This document shows positions 1 to 8,514 of a stretch of 64,000 nt of DNA, piece after piece. The notes under the pieces were generated by a model. That model saw nothing but the letters and a program-made list of their open reading frames with translations. It searched no databases and was not told the DNA's origin. Made by a program: the position numbers and the translations under genes. Within the stretch, counting starts at the first letter, position 1. The number at the start of each line of letters is the position of its first letter. Source of the stretch: Mycobacterium sp. PSTR-4-N (GTDB lineage Bacteria; Actinomycetota; Actinomycetes; Mycobacteriales; Mycobacteriaceae); the NCBI RefSeq assembly GCF_022348085.1, contig NZ_JAKRFN010000013.1, positions 1 through 64,000 of the forward strand, given 5' to 3'.

Positions 1-658
1 GCATGGCGGCCAACGCCTCCCGCTGAGGCGGGGGCAGAGTGTCGTACTGGGACTTGACGACGGCGATCTGCACCTGCAGTTGGCTTTGCTTGGACTGCAG
101 ATCAGCGCGCACCGCGGCGGCCTGTTCCGCGGCGGTCTTGGCCTCCGACGCCGACACCGCGGACGCCTTCTCCGCGGCCTCCGCTTGCTTACCCACCTCG
201 AGATAGCGCGACATCTGCGCCGACATCTCATGCGCCATCACCCGCTGGATCGACAGCTGGTCGATCAGGCCCTGTGGCGAGGATGCGGTCAGCATGGCCT
301 GGAAGCCCGACGGCCGCCCACCCATGTACTGGGCGGCGGCCAGATCGTTCACCTTGCGCTGGAAGTCGGCGAGCTCGGCCTTCGCGGAGTCCACGGCCGC
401 AACATCGTTGGCGTGCTTGACTTCTGCCGCCTGCTGGATCTCCAGCTTCTTGTTCAGGTCGAGTTGCGCGGAGTGCATGGCCTCCGTCGTCTGCTCGGCC
501 TGGCGCGACAGCTCGTTGAGCTTGGCCAGCGCATCGCTGGCCGGGTCGGCGTGCCCGGCTCCGGCGGCCAGGGCGCCGACGACGGCCACCGAGGCCAAGG
601 CACTGATTGCGGGTCGCCAGAAACGGCTGATGCTCCGATGCGCGCGGTCGAGCGTCAA
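1..658 (-). CDS. ripC: RipC-like NlpC/P60 peptidoglycan hydrolase, N-terminal part (cut by window start)
   Basis: Only the first 219 codons are present; the catalytic NlpC/P60 domain would lie beyond the left edge. The protein opens with an Arg-rich stretch, a hydrophobic segment and an AxA-type cleavage site (about residue 35), so it should be exported. The rest is a long, charged, Ala/Glu/Gln-rich coiled coil (about residues 36-219), as in Rv2190c (RipC) and other FtsEX-dependent peptidoglycan endopeptidases, where the coiled coil restrains or recruits the hydrolase. I chose the TTG at 658 because an in-frame TAA lies two codons upstream and a GAAGGA ribosome site sits 10 nt ahead. Its position beside the DnaQ/UvrC-fusion gene matches M. 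tuberculosis. The family call rests on the N-terminal half and on gene order, because the active site cannot be seen. Confidence 0.8.
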   Translation of the reverse strand, partial: MTLDRAHRSISRFWRPAISALASVAVVGALAAGAGHADPASDALAKLNELSRQAEQTTEAMHSAQLDLNKKLEIQQAAEVKHANDVAAVDSAKAELADFQRKVNDLAAAQYMGGRPSGFQAMLTASSPQGLIDQLSIQRVMAHEMSAQMSRYLEVGKQAEAAEKASAVSASEAKTAAEQAAAVRADLQSKQSQLQVQIAVVKSQYDTLPPPQREALAAM

Positions 659-810
659 GATTTATGCGTCCTTCAACTGCCGTAACGAGCTGCCTTGAAC
701 TCTCTTAGGTCTCAGATAGGTTACGAAACGGCATCGGCCTTGTCCAACAGGAGACGCAAATTTAACAGGTGCTCCTGTGAAGGATGGGACGACGGTGACG
801 CCAAGTGTCG

Positions 811-1080
811 TCAGGCAACGCCGGGCGTGCCCCGCCGATGTAACGGGACGAGCCTCAACCGCGGCGCCAGGCCCACGTCGGCCAGCACTTCCAATGCACG
901 CTGCTCGTCCACCAGCAAATTTTCGGGAATTCCGAGGAGCACGCTGACTACGCAGTCCTGGCAGCCCGGACCGCGTACCGCGCAGTCGTCACAATCGATG
1001 GTGACCGTCCCGGAATCGGCGCCGGAATCGCCGTAACCCTCGTCCTGTCGTGCCTGGTCATGTGGCTCGTGATGACGCAT
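811..1080 (-). CDS. small Cys-rich conserved actinobacterial protein
   Basis: About 89 residues. The centre carries a C-x2-C-x6-C-x2-C arrangement (CDDC...CQDC) followed by a hydrophobic VVSVLLG stretch and an acidic helix, then a basic tail. Four Cys in this spacing suggest a zinc knuckle or a small Fe-S site; no known catalytic domain is visible. I chose the ATG at 1080 because a GAGAGGA ribosome site precedes it. Longer starts would run into the promoter of the divergent DnaQ/UvrC-fusion gene. I recognise it as a type of short protein conserved next to this locus in mycobacteria, but I know no experimental function. It points toward ripC, with a 152 bp gap. Confidence 0.7.
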   Translation of the reverse strand: MRHHEPHDQARQDEGYGDSGADSGTVTIDCDDCAVRGPGCQDCVVSVLLGIPENLLVDEQRALEVLADVGLAPRLRLVPLHRRGTPGVA

Positions 1081-1183
1081 GCCCTGTCCTCTCGTCGCAG
1101 TCGAGGGCACGGTATCGACAGCGACCGACAAGTCGGCGCGCTCGAACGCGCGTGGCTGCGCGGCACTTGTCGGCCCGTCGTCC

Positions 1184-1189
1184 TACGGT
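1184..1189 (+). promoter_or_regulatory. -10 hexamer TACGGT, leaderless dnaQ/uvrC-fusion transcript
   Basis: TACGGT fits TAnnnT and ends 6 nt before the ATG at 1196, so transcription probably begins at the start codon. This supports the shorter start. Confidence 0.5.
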
Positions 1190-1195
1190 CGGCGC

Positions 1196-3061
1196 ATGGG
1201 TCAGCTGAGCTTCGCCGATGTCGATCCGGCGGCTGACCTGACGCTGCGGGAGACCACCTTCGTCGTCGTCGACCTGGAGACCACGGGAGGGCGATCCAGC
1301 GGCGAGCGACACGACCAGATCACCGAGATCGGCGCGGTGAAGGTGCGCGGGGGCGAGATTCTCGGTGAGTTCGCGACGCTGGTCGACCCGGGCCGGGCCA
1401 TCCCGCCCCAGATCGTGGCGCTGACCGGCATCACGACCGCGATGGTCTACGACGCGCCGCGTATCGAGGAGGTCCTGCCGGCGTTCCTCGAGTTCGCACG
1501 CGGGGCGGTGCTGGTCGCCCACAACGCGGGCTTCGACGTCGGGTTCCTGCGCGCCGCCGCCGAACGCAACCACATCCCGTGGCCCAAGCCGCCGGTGCTG
1601 TGCACGGTGCGGCTGGCACGCCGGGTGCTGACCCGCGACGAGGCGCCCAGCGTGCGTCTCTCGGCGCTGGCGCAGCTGTTCGGGGCGGCCACCACGCCCA
1701 ACCACCGGGCGCTGGCCGATGCGCGGGCCACGGTCGACGTGCTGCACGGCCTGATCGAGCGCGTCGGCAATCAGGGCGTACAGACCTACACCGAGCTGCG
1801 GTCCTACCTGCCCGATGTGACCCCGGCCCAACGCCGCAACCGCCGCCTGGCCACGACGGTGCCGCACGCCCCCGGGGTGTACCTGTTCCGCGGCCCCTCG
1901 GACGAGGTGCTCTACGTGGGCACCGCGAAGGACCTGCGGCGCCGGGTGAGCCAGTACTTCACCGGGGCGGACCCGCGCACCCGGATGAAGGAGATGGCGT
2001 CGCTGGCCACCGGCATCGACCACGTCGAGTGCGCTCACGATCTCGAGGCCGGTGTGCGCGAGCTGCGCCTGCTGGCTGCGCACGCACCCCCGTACAACCG
2101 CCGCTCCAAGTTCCCGCACCGCTGGTGGTGGGTCTCCCTCACCGACGAGACGTTCCCGCGCTTCTCCGCGGTACGCAGCCCCCGCAGCGACATCGCGCTC
2201 GGTCCGTTCCGCGCCCGGGCCGACGCACTCGATGCCGCCGCGCTGATCGCCCGGTTCACCGGAATCCGGACCTGCACCAAGCGGCTCTCCCGCAGCGCCG
2301 TGCACGGGCCGGCGTGTCCGGACGTCGAGGTCTCCCCCTGCCCTGCCGTGCGCGGAATCAGTGCGCAGGACTACGCCGTCGCGGTCGATGCCGCGCACGC
2401 GCTGATCGACGGCCGCAGCGCAGAGGCGCTGCGCGCGATCCTCGCCCACATCGACGATCTGGCGCAGCGACACCGCTACGAGACGGCAGCCCGGATGCGG
2501 GACCGGGCGTCAGCGGCGATCGACGTGCTGTGGCGCGGTCAGCGGCTGCGCGCGCTGTCGGTGATCGGGGAGCTCGTCGCGGCACGACCCGACGGTGAGC
2601 GTGGCTGGCACCTGGCCGTGATCCGGCACGGCCAGCTCGCCGCCGCGGGCGTGGCCCCCCGCGGGGTGCCACCGATGCCGGTCGTCGACGCGCTGTGCGC
2701 GGCCGCCCAGACGGTGCTGCCCAGCGCCGCGCCGCACGGCGGCGCCCTGATCGAGGAGATCGCGCTCATCGCGCGATGGCTGACCCACCCCGGCGTGCGG
2801 ATCGTGCGCGCCGGCTCCGAATCCGATGCGGGCTACTGCTCACCGATCGGCGCCGCGGGACGGTGGGCAGGCTGGGCCGCGTCGGCCCGCTCGGCCCGGG
2901 TGGCGGCCGAGCAGCTCGACGAGCAGGTGGCCGCCTCAGAACTCCTGGGTGAACCGAGCCCAACGCGCGAGCAGCTGTTCGGCCGCCCCGGAGTCGATCG
3001 CCTCCGTGGCCCGCGCGAGCCCGGACTCCCACGCCGGAACCCACTTGGCGTCGCTGGATAG
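1196..3061 (+). CDS. DnaQ-family exonuclease fused to GIY-YIG/UvrC-like domain
   Basis: About 621 residues (Rv2191 type). The N-terminal DEDDh 3'-5' exonuclease shows D26 and E28 in VVVDLETTGG, AHNAGFD, and a closing H...D in NHRALADARATV. A UvrC-type GIY-YIG nuclease domain follows, with GVYLF and VLYVG (about residues 223-250). After that comes a three-Cys stretch resembling part of the UvrC Fe-S cysteine cluster (CTKR...PACP...SPCP) and a UvrB/UvrC-like helical segment. The fusion implies a DNA repair or proofreading-like nuclease that needs metal ions; its precise substrate is unknown. Start: ATG 1196, leaderless. A longer version could begin at 1079. The last 126 bp run antisense through the 3' end of trpD, and that tail (PTREQLFGRPGV...) looks unlike domain sequence, so an upstream frameshift or a naturally extended tail is possible. 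Confidence 0.85.
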   Translation: MGQLSFADVDPAADLTLRETTFVVVDLETTGGRSSGERHDQITEIGAVKVRGGEILGEFATLVDPGRAIPPQIVALTGITTAMVYDAPRIEEVLPAFLEFARGAVLVAHNAGFDVGFLRAAAERNHIPWPKPPVLCTVRLARRVLTRDEAPSVRLSALAQLFGAATTPNHRALADARATVDVLHGLIERVGNQGVQTYTELRSYLPDVTPAQRRNRRLATTVPHAPGVYLFRGPSDEVLYVGTAKDLRRRVSQYFTGADPRTRMKEMASLATGIDHVECAHDLEAGVRELRLLAAHAPPYNRRSKFPHRWWWVSLTDETFPRFSAVRSPRSDIALGPFRARADALDAAALIARFTGIRTCTKRLSRSAVHGPACPDVEVSPCPAVRGISAQDYAVAVDAAHALIDGRSAEALRAILAHIDDLAQRHRYETAARMRDRASAAIDVLWRGQRLRALSVIGELVAARPDGERGWHLAVIRHGQLAAAGVAPRGVPPMPVVDALCAAAQTVLPSAAPHGGALIEEIALIARWLTHPGVRIVRAGSESDAGYCSPIGAAGRWAGWAASARSARVAAEQLDEQVAASELLGEPSPTREQLFGRPGVDRLRGPREPGLPRRNPLGVAG

Positions 3062-4018
3062 CCCCGCATGGGACACCAGGGCGCCTGCGGCGTTGAGCAA
3101 TACGGCGTCGCGCACCGGACCCGTCGCTCCGCCGAGCACCGCGCGGGCTTCGGCGGCGTTCGACTCGGCGTCACCACCGACCAGCTCCGAGATGTGCGCG
3201 CGGGCGAAGCCGAACGCGGCAGGGTCGAACCGCAGCCGGTCCACGGTGCCCGCCTGGACCCGCCAGATGGTGCTCGTGGTCGTCGTCGTCAACTCGTCGA
3301 GGCCGTCGTCGCCGTGCACCACCAGCACGCTGGAGCCGCGGGTGGCGAACACCTCCGCCATCACCTCGGCCAATTCTCCCCACGCGCAGCCGATCAAACC
3401 GGCACGCGGTCCCGCCGGGTTGGTCAGCGGTCCGAGCAGGTTGAAGACCGTCGGGACGCCGATCTCGCGCCGTGCCACCCCGGCGTGCCGGTAGGACGGA
3501 TGGAACTGCGGCGCGAACGCGAATCCGATGCCCACCTCGGCGACACAGCGCGCGACCTCCTCCGGCCCCAGGTCGATACGCACCCCGAGGGCCTCGAGTG
3601 TGTCGGCGCCGCCGGACAGCGACGTCGCCGCCCGATTGCCGTGCTTGACCACCTTGACCCCCGCAGCGGCCACGACGATCGACGCCATGGTCGACAGGTT
3701 CACGGTGTTCGCGCCGTCGCCCCCGGTGCCCACCACGTCGACGGTGTCGGTGCCGATGGTCTCGGTGGGCACGCGGTGCGCGTGCTTGAGCATGATGTCG
3801 GCGAGCTCACCCACCTCCGCCGAGGTGGGCCGCTTCATCTTCATCGACACGCCGAAGCCGGCGATCTGCGCGGGCGTGGCGGCGCCGGTCATGATCTCGT
3901 CCATCGCCCACGCCGCCTGCCCCGGCAGGAGCGACTGGTTGGTGGTCAGGCGGCCGAGGATCACCGACCATGTCGGAGCGGCCACAGACGGGTCGTGCGC
4001 AGCGGGAGCAGGAGTCAC
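2936..4018 (-). CDS. trpD: anthranilate phosphoribosyltransferase
   Basis: About 360 residues. It transfers phosphoribose from PRPP to anthranilate, the second committed step of tryptophan synthesis in the cytoplasm. The PRPP and Mg site is the GTGGD motif (residues 97-101), followed by NTVNLST and KHGNRA (125-130), then the NLLGPLTNPA segment, all typical of the nucleoside phosphorylase/TrpD fold. Length fits the family. The gene stands alone, away from other trp genes, as in M. tuberculosis (Rv2192c). The GTG at 4018 is placed 6 nt after a CATAAT hexamer, which suggests a leaderless message diverging from ctaE. Its 3' end overlaps the dnaQ/uvrC-fusion gene by 126 bp. Confidence 0.95.
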   Translation of the reverse strand: MTPAPAAHDPSVAAPTWSVILGRLTTNQSLLPGQAAWAMDEIMTGAATPAQIAGFGVSMKMKRPTSAEVGELADIMLKHAHRVPTETIGTDTVDVVGTGGDGANTVNLSTMASIVVAAAGVKVVKHGNRAATSLSGGADTLEALGVRIDLGPEEVARCVAEVGIGFAFAPQFHPSYRHAGVARREIGVPTVFNLLGPLTNPAGPRAGLIGCAWGELAEVMAEVFATRGSSVLVVHGDDGLDELTTTTTSTIWRVQAGTVDRLRFDPAAFGFARAHISELVGGDAESNAAEARAVLGGATGPVRDAVLLNAAGALVSHAGLSSDAKWVPAWESGLARATEAIDSGAAEQLLARWARFTQEF

Positions 4019-4024
4019 GACGCG

Positions 4025-4030
4025 ATTATG
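4025..4030 (-). promoter_or_regulatory. -10 hexamer CATAAT for trpD
   Basis: On the minus strand CATAAT (one mismatch to TATAAT) ends 6 nt before the trpD GTG at 4018. It sits back to back with the ctaE -10 in a 68 bp gap. Confidence 0.45.
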
Positions 4031-4073
4031 ACGAATTGCTCGACCCGGGTGGAGTTAGACAACTACAAAGCGT

Positions 4074-4079
4074 CATACT
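4074..4079 (+). promoter_or_regulatory. -10 hexamer CATACT for ctaE-qcrCAB
   Basis: CATACT ends 7 nt before the GTG at 4087, a leaderless arrangement. The same hexamer precedes asnB in this window. Confidence 0.4.
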
Positions 4080-4086
4080 TGCAGCT

Positions 4087-4698
4087 GTGACGAGCGCTGT
4101 AGGGACTTCGGGAACCGCCATCACGTCGCGAGTGCATTCGCTGAACCGTCCGAACATGGTCAGTGTTGGCACGATCGTGTGGCTTTCCAGCGAGTTGATG
4201 TTCTTTGCTGGCCTGTTCGCGATGTACTTCACGGCCCGCGCCCAGGCCGGCGGTGTGTGGCCGCCGCCCCCGACCGAGTTGAACCTCGCGCTCGCGGTAC
4301 CGGTGACACTGGTGCTGATCGCCTCGTCGTTCACCTGCCAGATGGGCGTGTTCGCGGCCGAGCGCGGCGACGTGTTCGGGCTGCGTCGCTGGTACCTGCT
4401 GACGTTCGCGATGGGTCTGTTCTTCGTCTGCGGCCAGGGCTACGAGTACTACCACCTGGTGCACGAGGGCACGACGATCCCGGGAAGCGCCTACGGCACC
4501 GTCTTCTACCTGGCGACCGGTTTCCACGGCCTGCACGTGATCGGCGGTCTGGTGGCGTTCATCCTGCTGCTGCTGCGCACCCGGATGAGCAAGTTCACCC
4601 CGGCGCAGGCCACCGCCGCGATCGTGGTCTCGTACTACTGGCACTTCGTCGACATCGTCTGGATCGCCCTGTTCGCCGTCATCTACTTCGTCCGATGA
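4087..4698 (+). CDS. ctaE: aa3-type cytochrome c oxidase subunit III
   Basis: 203 residues, the same length as the M. tuberculosis protein (recalled). It is an integral membrane subunit of the aa3 oxidase that works in a supercomplex with cytochrome bcc. Five strongly hydrophobic helices can be seen, with the subunit-III motifs LSSELMFF near the start, GYEYY in the middle and FHGLHVIGG and YYWHFVD toward the end. I chose the GTG at 4087 because the protein then starts TSAVGTSGTAITSRVH as in mycobacterial CtaE; the open frame upstream overlaps trpD and its divergent promoter. It is the first gene of ctaE-qcrC-qcrA-qcrB, and its stop codon lies 47 nt before the qcrC start. Confidence 0.96.
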   Translation: MTSAVGTSGTAITSRVHSLNRPNMVSVGTIVWLSSELMFFAGLFAMYFTARAQAGGVWPPPPTELNLALAVPVTLVLIASSFTCQMGVFAAERGDVFGLRRWYLLTFAMGLFFVCGQGYEYYHLVHEGTTIPGSAYGTVFYLATGFHGLHVIGGLVAFILLLLRTRMSKFTPAQATAAIVVSYYWHFVDIVWIALFAVIYFVR

Positions 4699-4745
4699 CG
4701 GATTCGGCGACACAGCCTGGCAGCCCGCAGAAAAGAAGGGGTTCG

Positions 4746-5558
4746 ATGACAAGCAAGTCCAAGCGCCGGTTGCGCCGGCGCGTCTCGGCGGCGCTGCTGC
4801 TGCTGATCGGACTGGCAGTGGCCGGTGGTCTGGCGGCCACCTTCACGCCGACGCCGCAGGTCGCGGTGGCCGACGAATCGGCCTCGGCCATGCTGCGCAC
4901 CGGCGAGCAGCTCTACGACACCGCGTGCATCACCTGCCACGGCGCCAATCTGCAGGGTGTGGCGGACCGCGGCCCGAGCCTCATCGGCGTCGGCGAGGCC
5001 GCTGTCTACTTCCAGGTGGCCACCGGCCGGATGCCCGCGATGCGCGGCGAGGCGCAGGCCCAGCGCAAGGAACCGGCGTTCGACGAGGCCCAGATCGACG
5101 CGCTGGGGGCCTACATCCAGGCCAACGGCGGCGGCCCCGTCGTGCCGCGCGACGAGAACGGCGCGATCGCCTCGCAGTCGCTGATCGGCAACGACGTGGC
5201 CCGCGGCGGCGACCTGTTCCGGCTGAACTGCGCGTCGTGCCACAACTTCACCGGTAAGGGTGGCGCCCTGTCGTCGGGCAAGTACGCACCTGATCTCGGT
5301 GACGCGGCGAAGGTGCCCGCACAGGTCTACACCGCGATGCTGACCGGCCCGCAGAACATGCCGAAGTTCTCCGACCGGCAGCTCTCCCCTGACGAGAAGC
5401 GCGACATCGTCGCCTATGTCAGGGAAGCGGCCGAGACGCCGTCGCCGGGCGGTCTCGGACTGGGCGGCTTCGGCCCCACGTCCGAGGGCATGGTCGCGTG
5501 GATCGTCGGCATGGTGGCCATCATCGCGGCCGCCCTCTGGATCGGAGCACGAGCATGA
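4746..5558 (+). CDS. qcrC: cytochrome bcc complex diheme cytochrome c subunit
   Basis: 270 residues. The membrane-anchored diheme cytochrome c passes electrons from the Rieske centre to the aa3 oxidase, replacing soluble cytochrome c. Two CxxCH heme sites are visible, CITCH (61-65) and CASCH (162-166), each in its own cytochrome c domain, with an N-terminal hydrophobic anchor (about 13-32) and a C-terminal membrane helix ending in IGARA. The ATG at 4746 follows a strong AAGAAGGGG ribosome site. An ATG at 4695 that overlaps the ctaE stop would add 17 residues and is the alternative. The gene ends ATGA with qcrA, implying translational coupling. Confidence 0.96.
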   Translation: MTSKSKRRLRRRVSAALLLLIGLAVAGGLAATFTPTPQVAVADESASAMLRTGEQLYDTACITCHGANLQGVADRGPSLIGVGEAAVYFQVATGRMPAMRGEAQAQRKEPAFDEAQIDALGAYIQANGGGPVVPRDENGAIASQSLIGNDVARGGDLFRLNCASCHNFTGKGGALSSGKYAPDLGDAAKVPAQVYTAMLTGPQNMPKFSDRQLSPDEKRDIVAYVREAAETPSPGGLGLGGFGPTSEGMVAWIVGMVAIIAAALWIGARA

Positions 5559-6763
5559 GTGAAGGTACGGGCGCGGATAAAGGTTCCGACACCCCCGGCC
5601 AGTTGGGTACCCCCGGGCAGCCGACCGACGCTGAACTCGCCGAGATGTCCCAGGAGCAGCTGCTCGAACTCGGCGGCAAGCTCGACGGCGTCGAGATCGT
5701 CTACAAAGAGCCGCGCTGGCCCGTCCCGGGCACCAAGGCCGAGAAGCGCGCTGAGCGCACCGTCGCGTACTGGCTTCTGCTGGCCGGTGTTTCGGGTCTC
5801 GCGCTGCTGCTGATCTTCTTGTTCTGGCCGTGGGAGTACAAGCCGTTCGGCGCCGAGGGCGAGTGGCTGTACGCGCTGGCGACGCCGCTGTACGGCCTGA
5901 CGTTCGGCCTGTCGGTGCTGTCCATCGGTGTCGGCGCGGTGCTGTTCCAGAAGAAGTTCATCCCCGAGGAGATCTCGATCCAGGAGCGCCACGACGGCGC
6001 CTCCCCCGAGCTGCACCGCCGGACCGTCGCCGCCAACCTCGGCGACGCGCTGGAAGGCTCGACACTGAAGCGGCGCAAGCTGATCGGGCTCTCGCTGGGC
6101 ATCGGGTTCGGCGCGTTCGGGCTCGGCACGCTGGTGGCCTTCCTCGGCGGTCTGATCAAGAACCCGTGGAAGCCCGTGGTGCCGACGGCCGAGGGCATGA
6201 AGGCCGTGCTGTGGACGTCGGGGTGGACGCCCCGCTTCACCGGCGAGACCATCTACCTCGCACGCGCCACCGGCCGCCCGGGCGAGTCGCCGTTCGTCAA
6301 GATGCGCCCCGAGGACATCGACGCCGGCGGCATGGAGACGGTGTTCCCGTGGCGCGAGTCCGACGGCGACGGCACCACGGTGGAGTCCGAGCACAAGCTC
6401 ACCGAGATCGCGATGGGCGTGCGCAACCCGGTCATGCTCATCCGCATCCGGCCCGGCGACATGTCGCGAGTGGTCAAGCGCCAGGGCCAGGAGAGCTTCA
6501 ACTTCGGCGAGCTGTTCGCCTACACGAAGGTGTGCTCCCACCTGGGCTGCCCGGCGTCTCTGTACGAGCAGCAGACCTACCGAATCCTGTGCCCGTGCCA
6601 CCAATCGCAGTTCGACGCGCTGCACTTCGCCCGGCCCATCTTCGGACCCGCTGCCCGCGCGTTGGCGCAGCTACCGATCACCATCGATCAAGAGGGCTAC
6701 CTTGTAGCCAACGGTGATTTCATCGAACCCGTCGGACCGGCATTCTGGGAGCGCGAATCATGA
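5555..6763 (+). CDS. qcrA: cytochrome bcc complex Rieske iron-sulfur subunit
   Basis: 402 residues, much longer than a canonical Rieske protein, as is normal for actinobacterial QcrA. An acidic N-terminal region precedes three membrane helices (about residues 70-95, 105-130, 175-205). The C-terminal Rieske fold has C327-x-H329 and C346/H349 as [2Fe-2S] ligands, with C332 and C348 as the likely disulfide; the second box reads CPCHQSQFD rather than the classical CPCHGS. It accepts electrons from menaquinol at the Qo site and passes them to QcrC. It overlaps both neighbours by 4 bp (ATGA), so the three subunits are probably made in equal amounts. Confidence 0.96.
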   Translation: MSEGTGADKGSDTPGQLGTPGQPTDAELAEMSQEQLLELGGKLDGVEIVYKEPRWPVPGTKAEKRAERTVAYWLLLAGVSGLALLLIFLFWPWEYKPFGAEGEWLYALATPLYGLTFGLSVLSIGVGAVLFQKKFIPEEISIQERHDGASPELHRRTVAANLGDALEGSTLKRRKLIGLSLGIGFGAFGLGTLVAFLGGLIKNPWKPVVPTAEGMKAVLWTSGWTPRFTGETIYLARATGRPGESPFVKMRPEDIDAGGMETVFPWRESDGDGTTVESEHKLTEIAMGVRNPVMLIRIRPGDMSRVVKRQGQESFNFGELFAYTKVCSHLGCPASLYEQQTYRILCPCHQSQFDALHFARPIFGPAARALAQLPITIDQEGYLVANGDFIEPVGPAFWERES

Positions 6764-8457
6764 GCCCACGACCCAACATGGCCGAGATCGCCGCCAAGCA
6801 GGGCGACGCCATCGACTCCCGCTACCACCCGTCGGCAGCGGTACGTCGCCAGCTGAACAAGGTGTTCCCGACCCACTGGTCCTTCCTGCTGGGCGAGATC
6901 GCGATGTACAGCTTCATCGTGCTGCTGCTCACCGGCGTCTGGTTGACCCTGTTCTTCGACCCGTCGATGACGCACGTCGTCTACGACGGCGTCTACCAGC
7001 CGTTGCGCGGCGTCGGGATGTCCCGGGCATACGAGACGGCCCTCGACATCAGCTTCGAGATCCGCGGCGGCCTGTTCGTCCGGCAGGTGCATCACTGGGC
7101 GGCGCTGCTGTTCGCCGCGTCGATCATGGTCCACCTCGCCCGCATCTTCTTCACCGGCGCGTTCCGCCGCCCCCGTGAGGCCAACTGGGTGATCGGCTCG
7201 TTGCTGCTGATCCTGGCGATGTTCGAAGGCTTCTTCGGGTACTCGCTGCCCGACGACCTGCTCTCGGGCACCGGCATCCGCGCCGCACTGTCGGGCATCA
7301 CGATGGGCATCCCCGTCATCGGTACCTGGATGCACTGGGCGCTGTTCGGTGGCGACTTCCCCGGCGAGATCCTCATCCCGCGCCTCTACGCGCTGCACAT
7401 CCTGCTGATCCCCGGGATCATCCTGGCCCTGATCGGCGTGCACCTGGCGCTGGTGTGGTTCCAGAAGCACACCCAGTTCCCCGGCCCCGGGCGGACCGAG
7501 ACCAACGTCGTCGGCGTGCGCGTCATGCCGGTGTTCGCGGTCAAGTCCGGCGCGTTCTTCGCGGTCACGGTCGGCATCCTCGGCCTGATGGGCGGTCTGC
7601 TGCAGATCAACCCGATCTGGGTGCTGGGGCCGTACAAACCGTCGCAGGTGTCTGCGGGTAGCCAGCCCGACTTCTACATGATGTGGACCGACGGCCTGAT
7701 CCGACTGTGGCCGGCCTGGGAGTTCTACCCGTTCGGCCACACCATCCCGCAGGGCGTGTGGGTGGCGCTGGGCATGGGTGTGGTGTTCATGCTGCTGATC
7801 GCCTACCCGTTCCTGGAGAAGAAGTTCTCCGGCGACGACGCGCACCACAACCTGTTGCAGCGTCCGCGTGACGCACCGACGCGCACCGCGATCGGCGCGG
7901 CGGCGATCTCGCTGTACATCGTGCTGACCTTCGCCTGCATGAACGACATCATCGCGCTGAAGTTCCACATCTCGCTGAACGCGACGACGTGGATCGGCCG
8001 TATCGGCATGGTGGTGCTCCCGGCGATCGTCTACTACATCGCCTACCGCTGGGCGGTGGCGCTGCAGCGCAGCGACCGCGAGGTGCTCGAGCACGGTATC
8101 GAGACGGGCATCATCAAGCGCCTGCCGCACGGTGCCTACATCGAGCTGCACCAGCCGCTGGGCCCCGTCGACGAGCACGGCCACGCCATCCCGCTGGAGT
8201 ACCAGGGTGCGGCTCTGCCGAAGCGGATGAACAAGCTGGGTTCGGCCGGCGCTCCGGGCACGGGTGGCTTCCTCAGCGCCGACCCGGTGTCCGAGCACCA
8301 GGCGCTCACCGAGGCGGCCCACGCGGCCGAGCATCGGGCGATCACGGCGCTGCGTGAACGTGTCAGCCACGAGGGCTCCAACGGGCACAACAGCTCCAAC
8401 GGGCACGGATCGTCGAACGGCCACTCCAACGGGTCATCCGACAACGGTCATCACTGA
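6760..8457 (+). CDS. qcrB: cytochrome bcc complex cytochrome b subunit
   Basis: 565 residues. This is the menaquinol-oxidising cytochrome b of the bcc-aa3 supercomplex and the target of imidazopyridine-type inhibitors in mycobacteria. Paired heme-ligating His residues are visible in the second and fourth membrane helices (HHWAALLFAASIMVHLARIF and the WMHWALFG...ALHILLIPG region), together with the Qo-site PDW-like region in the loop around WVLGPYKPSQVS. The C-terminal end is a hydrophilic, Asn/Ser/Gly/His-rich tail (HNSSNGHGSSNGHSNG). Overlaps qcrA by 4 bp. A good intrinsic terminator follows 21 nt after the stop codon, so qcrB ends the operon. Confidence 0.96.
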   Translation: MSPRPNMAEIAAKQGDAIDSRYHPSAAVRRQLNKVFPTHWSFLLGEIAMYSFIVLLLTGVWLTLFFDPSMTHVVYDGVYQPLRGVGMSRAYETALDISFEIRGGLFVRQVHHWAALLFAASIMVHLARIFFTGAFRRPREANWVIGSLLLILAMFEGFFGYSLPDDLLSGTGIRAALSGITMGIPVIGTWMHWALFGGDFPGEILIPRLYALHILLIPGIILALIGVHLALVWFQKHTQFPGPGRTETNVVGVRVMPVFAVKSGAFFAVTVGILGLMGGLLQINPIWVLGPYKPSQVSAGSQPDFYMMWTDGLIRLWPAWEFYPFGHTIPQGVWVALGMGVVFMLLIAYPFLEKKFSGDDAHHNLLQRPRDAPTRTAIGAAAISLYIVLTFACMNDIIALKFHISLNATTWIGRIGMVVLPAIVYYIAYRWAVALQRSDREVLEHGIETGIIKRLPHGAYIELHQPLGPVDEHGHAIPLEYQGAALPKRMNKLGSAGAPGTGGFLSADPVSEHQALTEAAHAAEHRAITALRERVSHEGSNGHNSSNGHGSSNGHSNGSSDNGHH

Positions 8458-8478
8458 CCGGCCCCCGCACGACAACGA

Positions 8479-8514
8479 CATCCGCTCCGGCTCCGGCCGG
8501 GGCGGATGTTTTTT
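8479..8514 (+). terminator. intrinsic terminator after qcrB
   Basis: The arms CATCCGC (8479-8485) and GCGGATG (8502-8508) are perfectly complementary, with a GC-rich apical part that can also pair, and are followed by six T (8509-8514). The T-run overlaps the stop codon of the opposing membrane-protein gene. Confidence 0.8.

Noticed and set aside
80..685. Plus-strand open frames at the left edge
   Set aside because: They are antisense to the ripC-like gene, which has a signal peptide and coiled-coil pattern; the plus-strand products are Arg/His/Leu-rich shadows.
6697..8424. 575-codon minus-strand frame opposite qcrB
   Set aside because: Antisense shadow of a well-supported membrane protein gene; product is low-complexity His/Arg/Asp/Gln.
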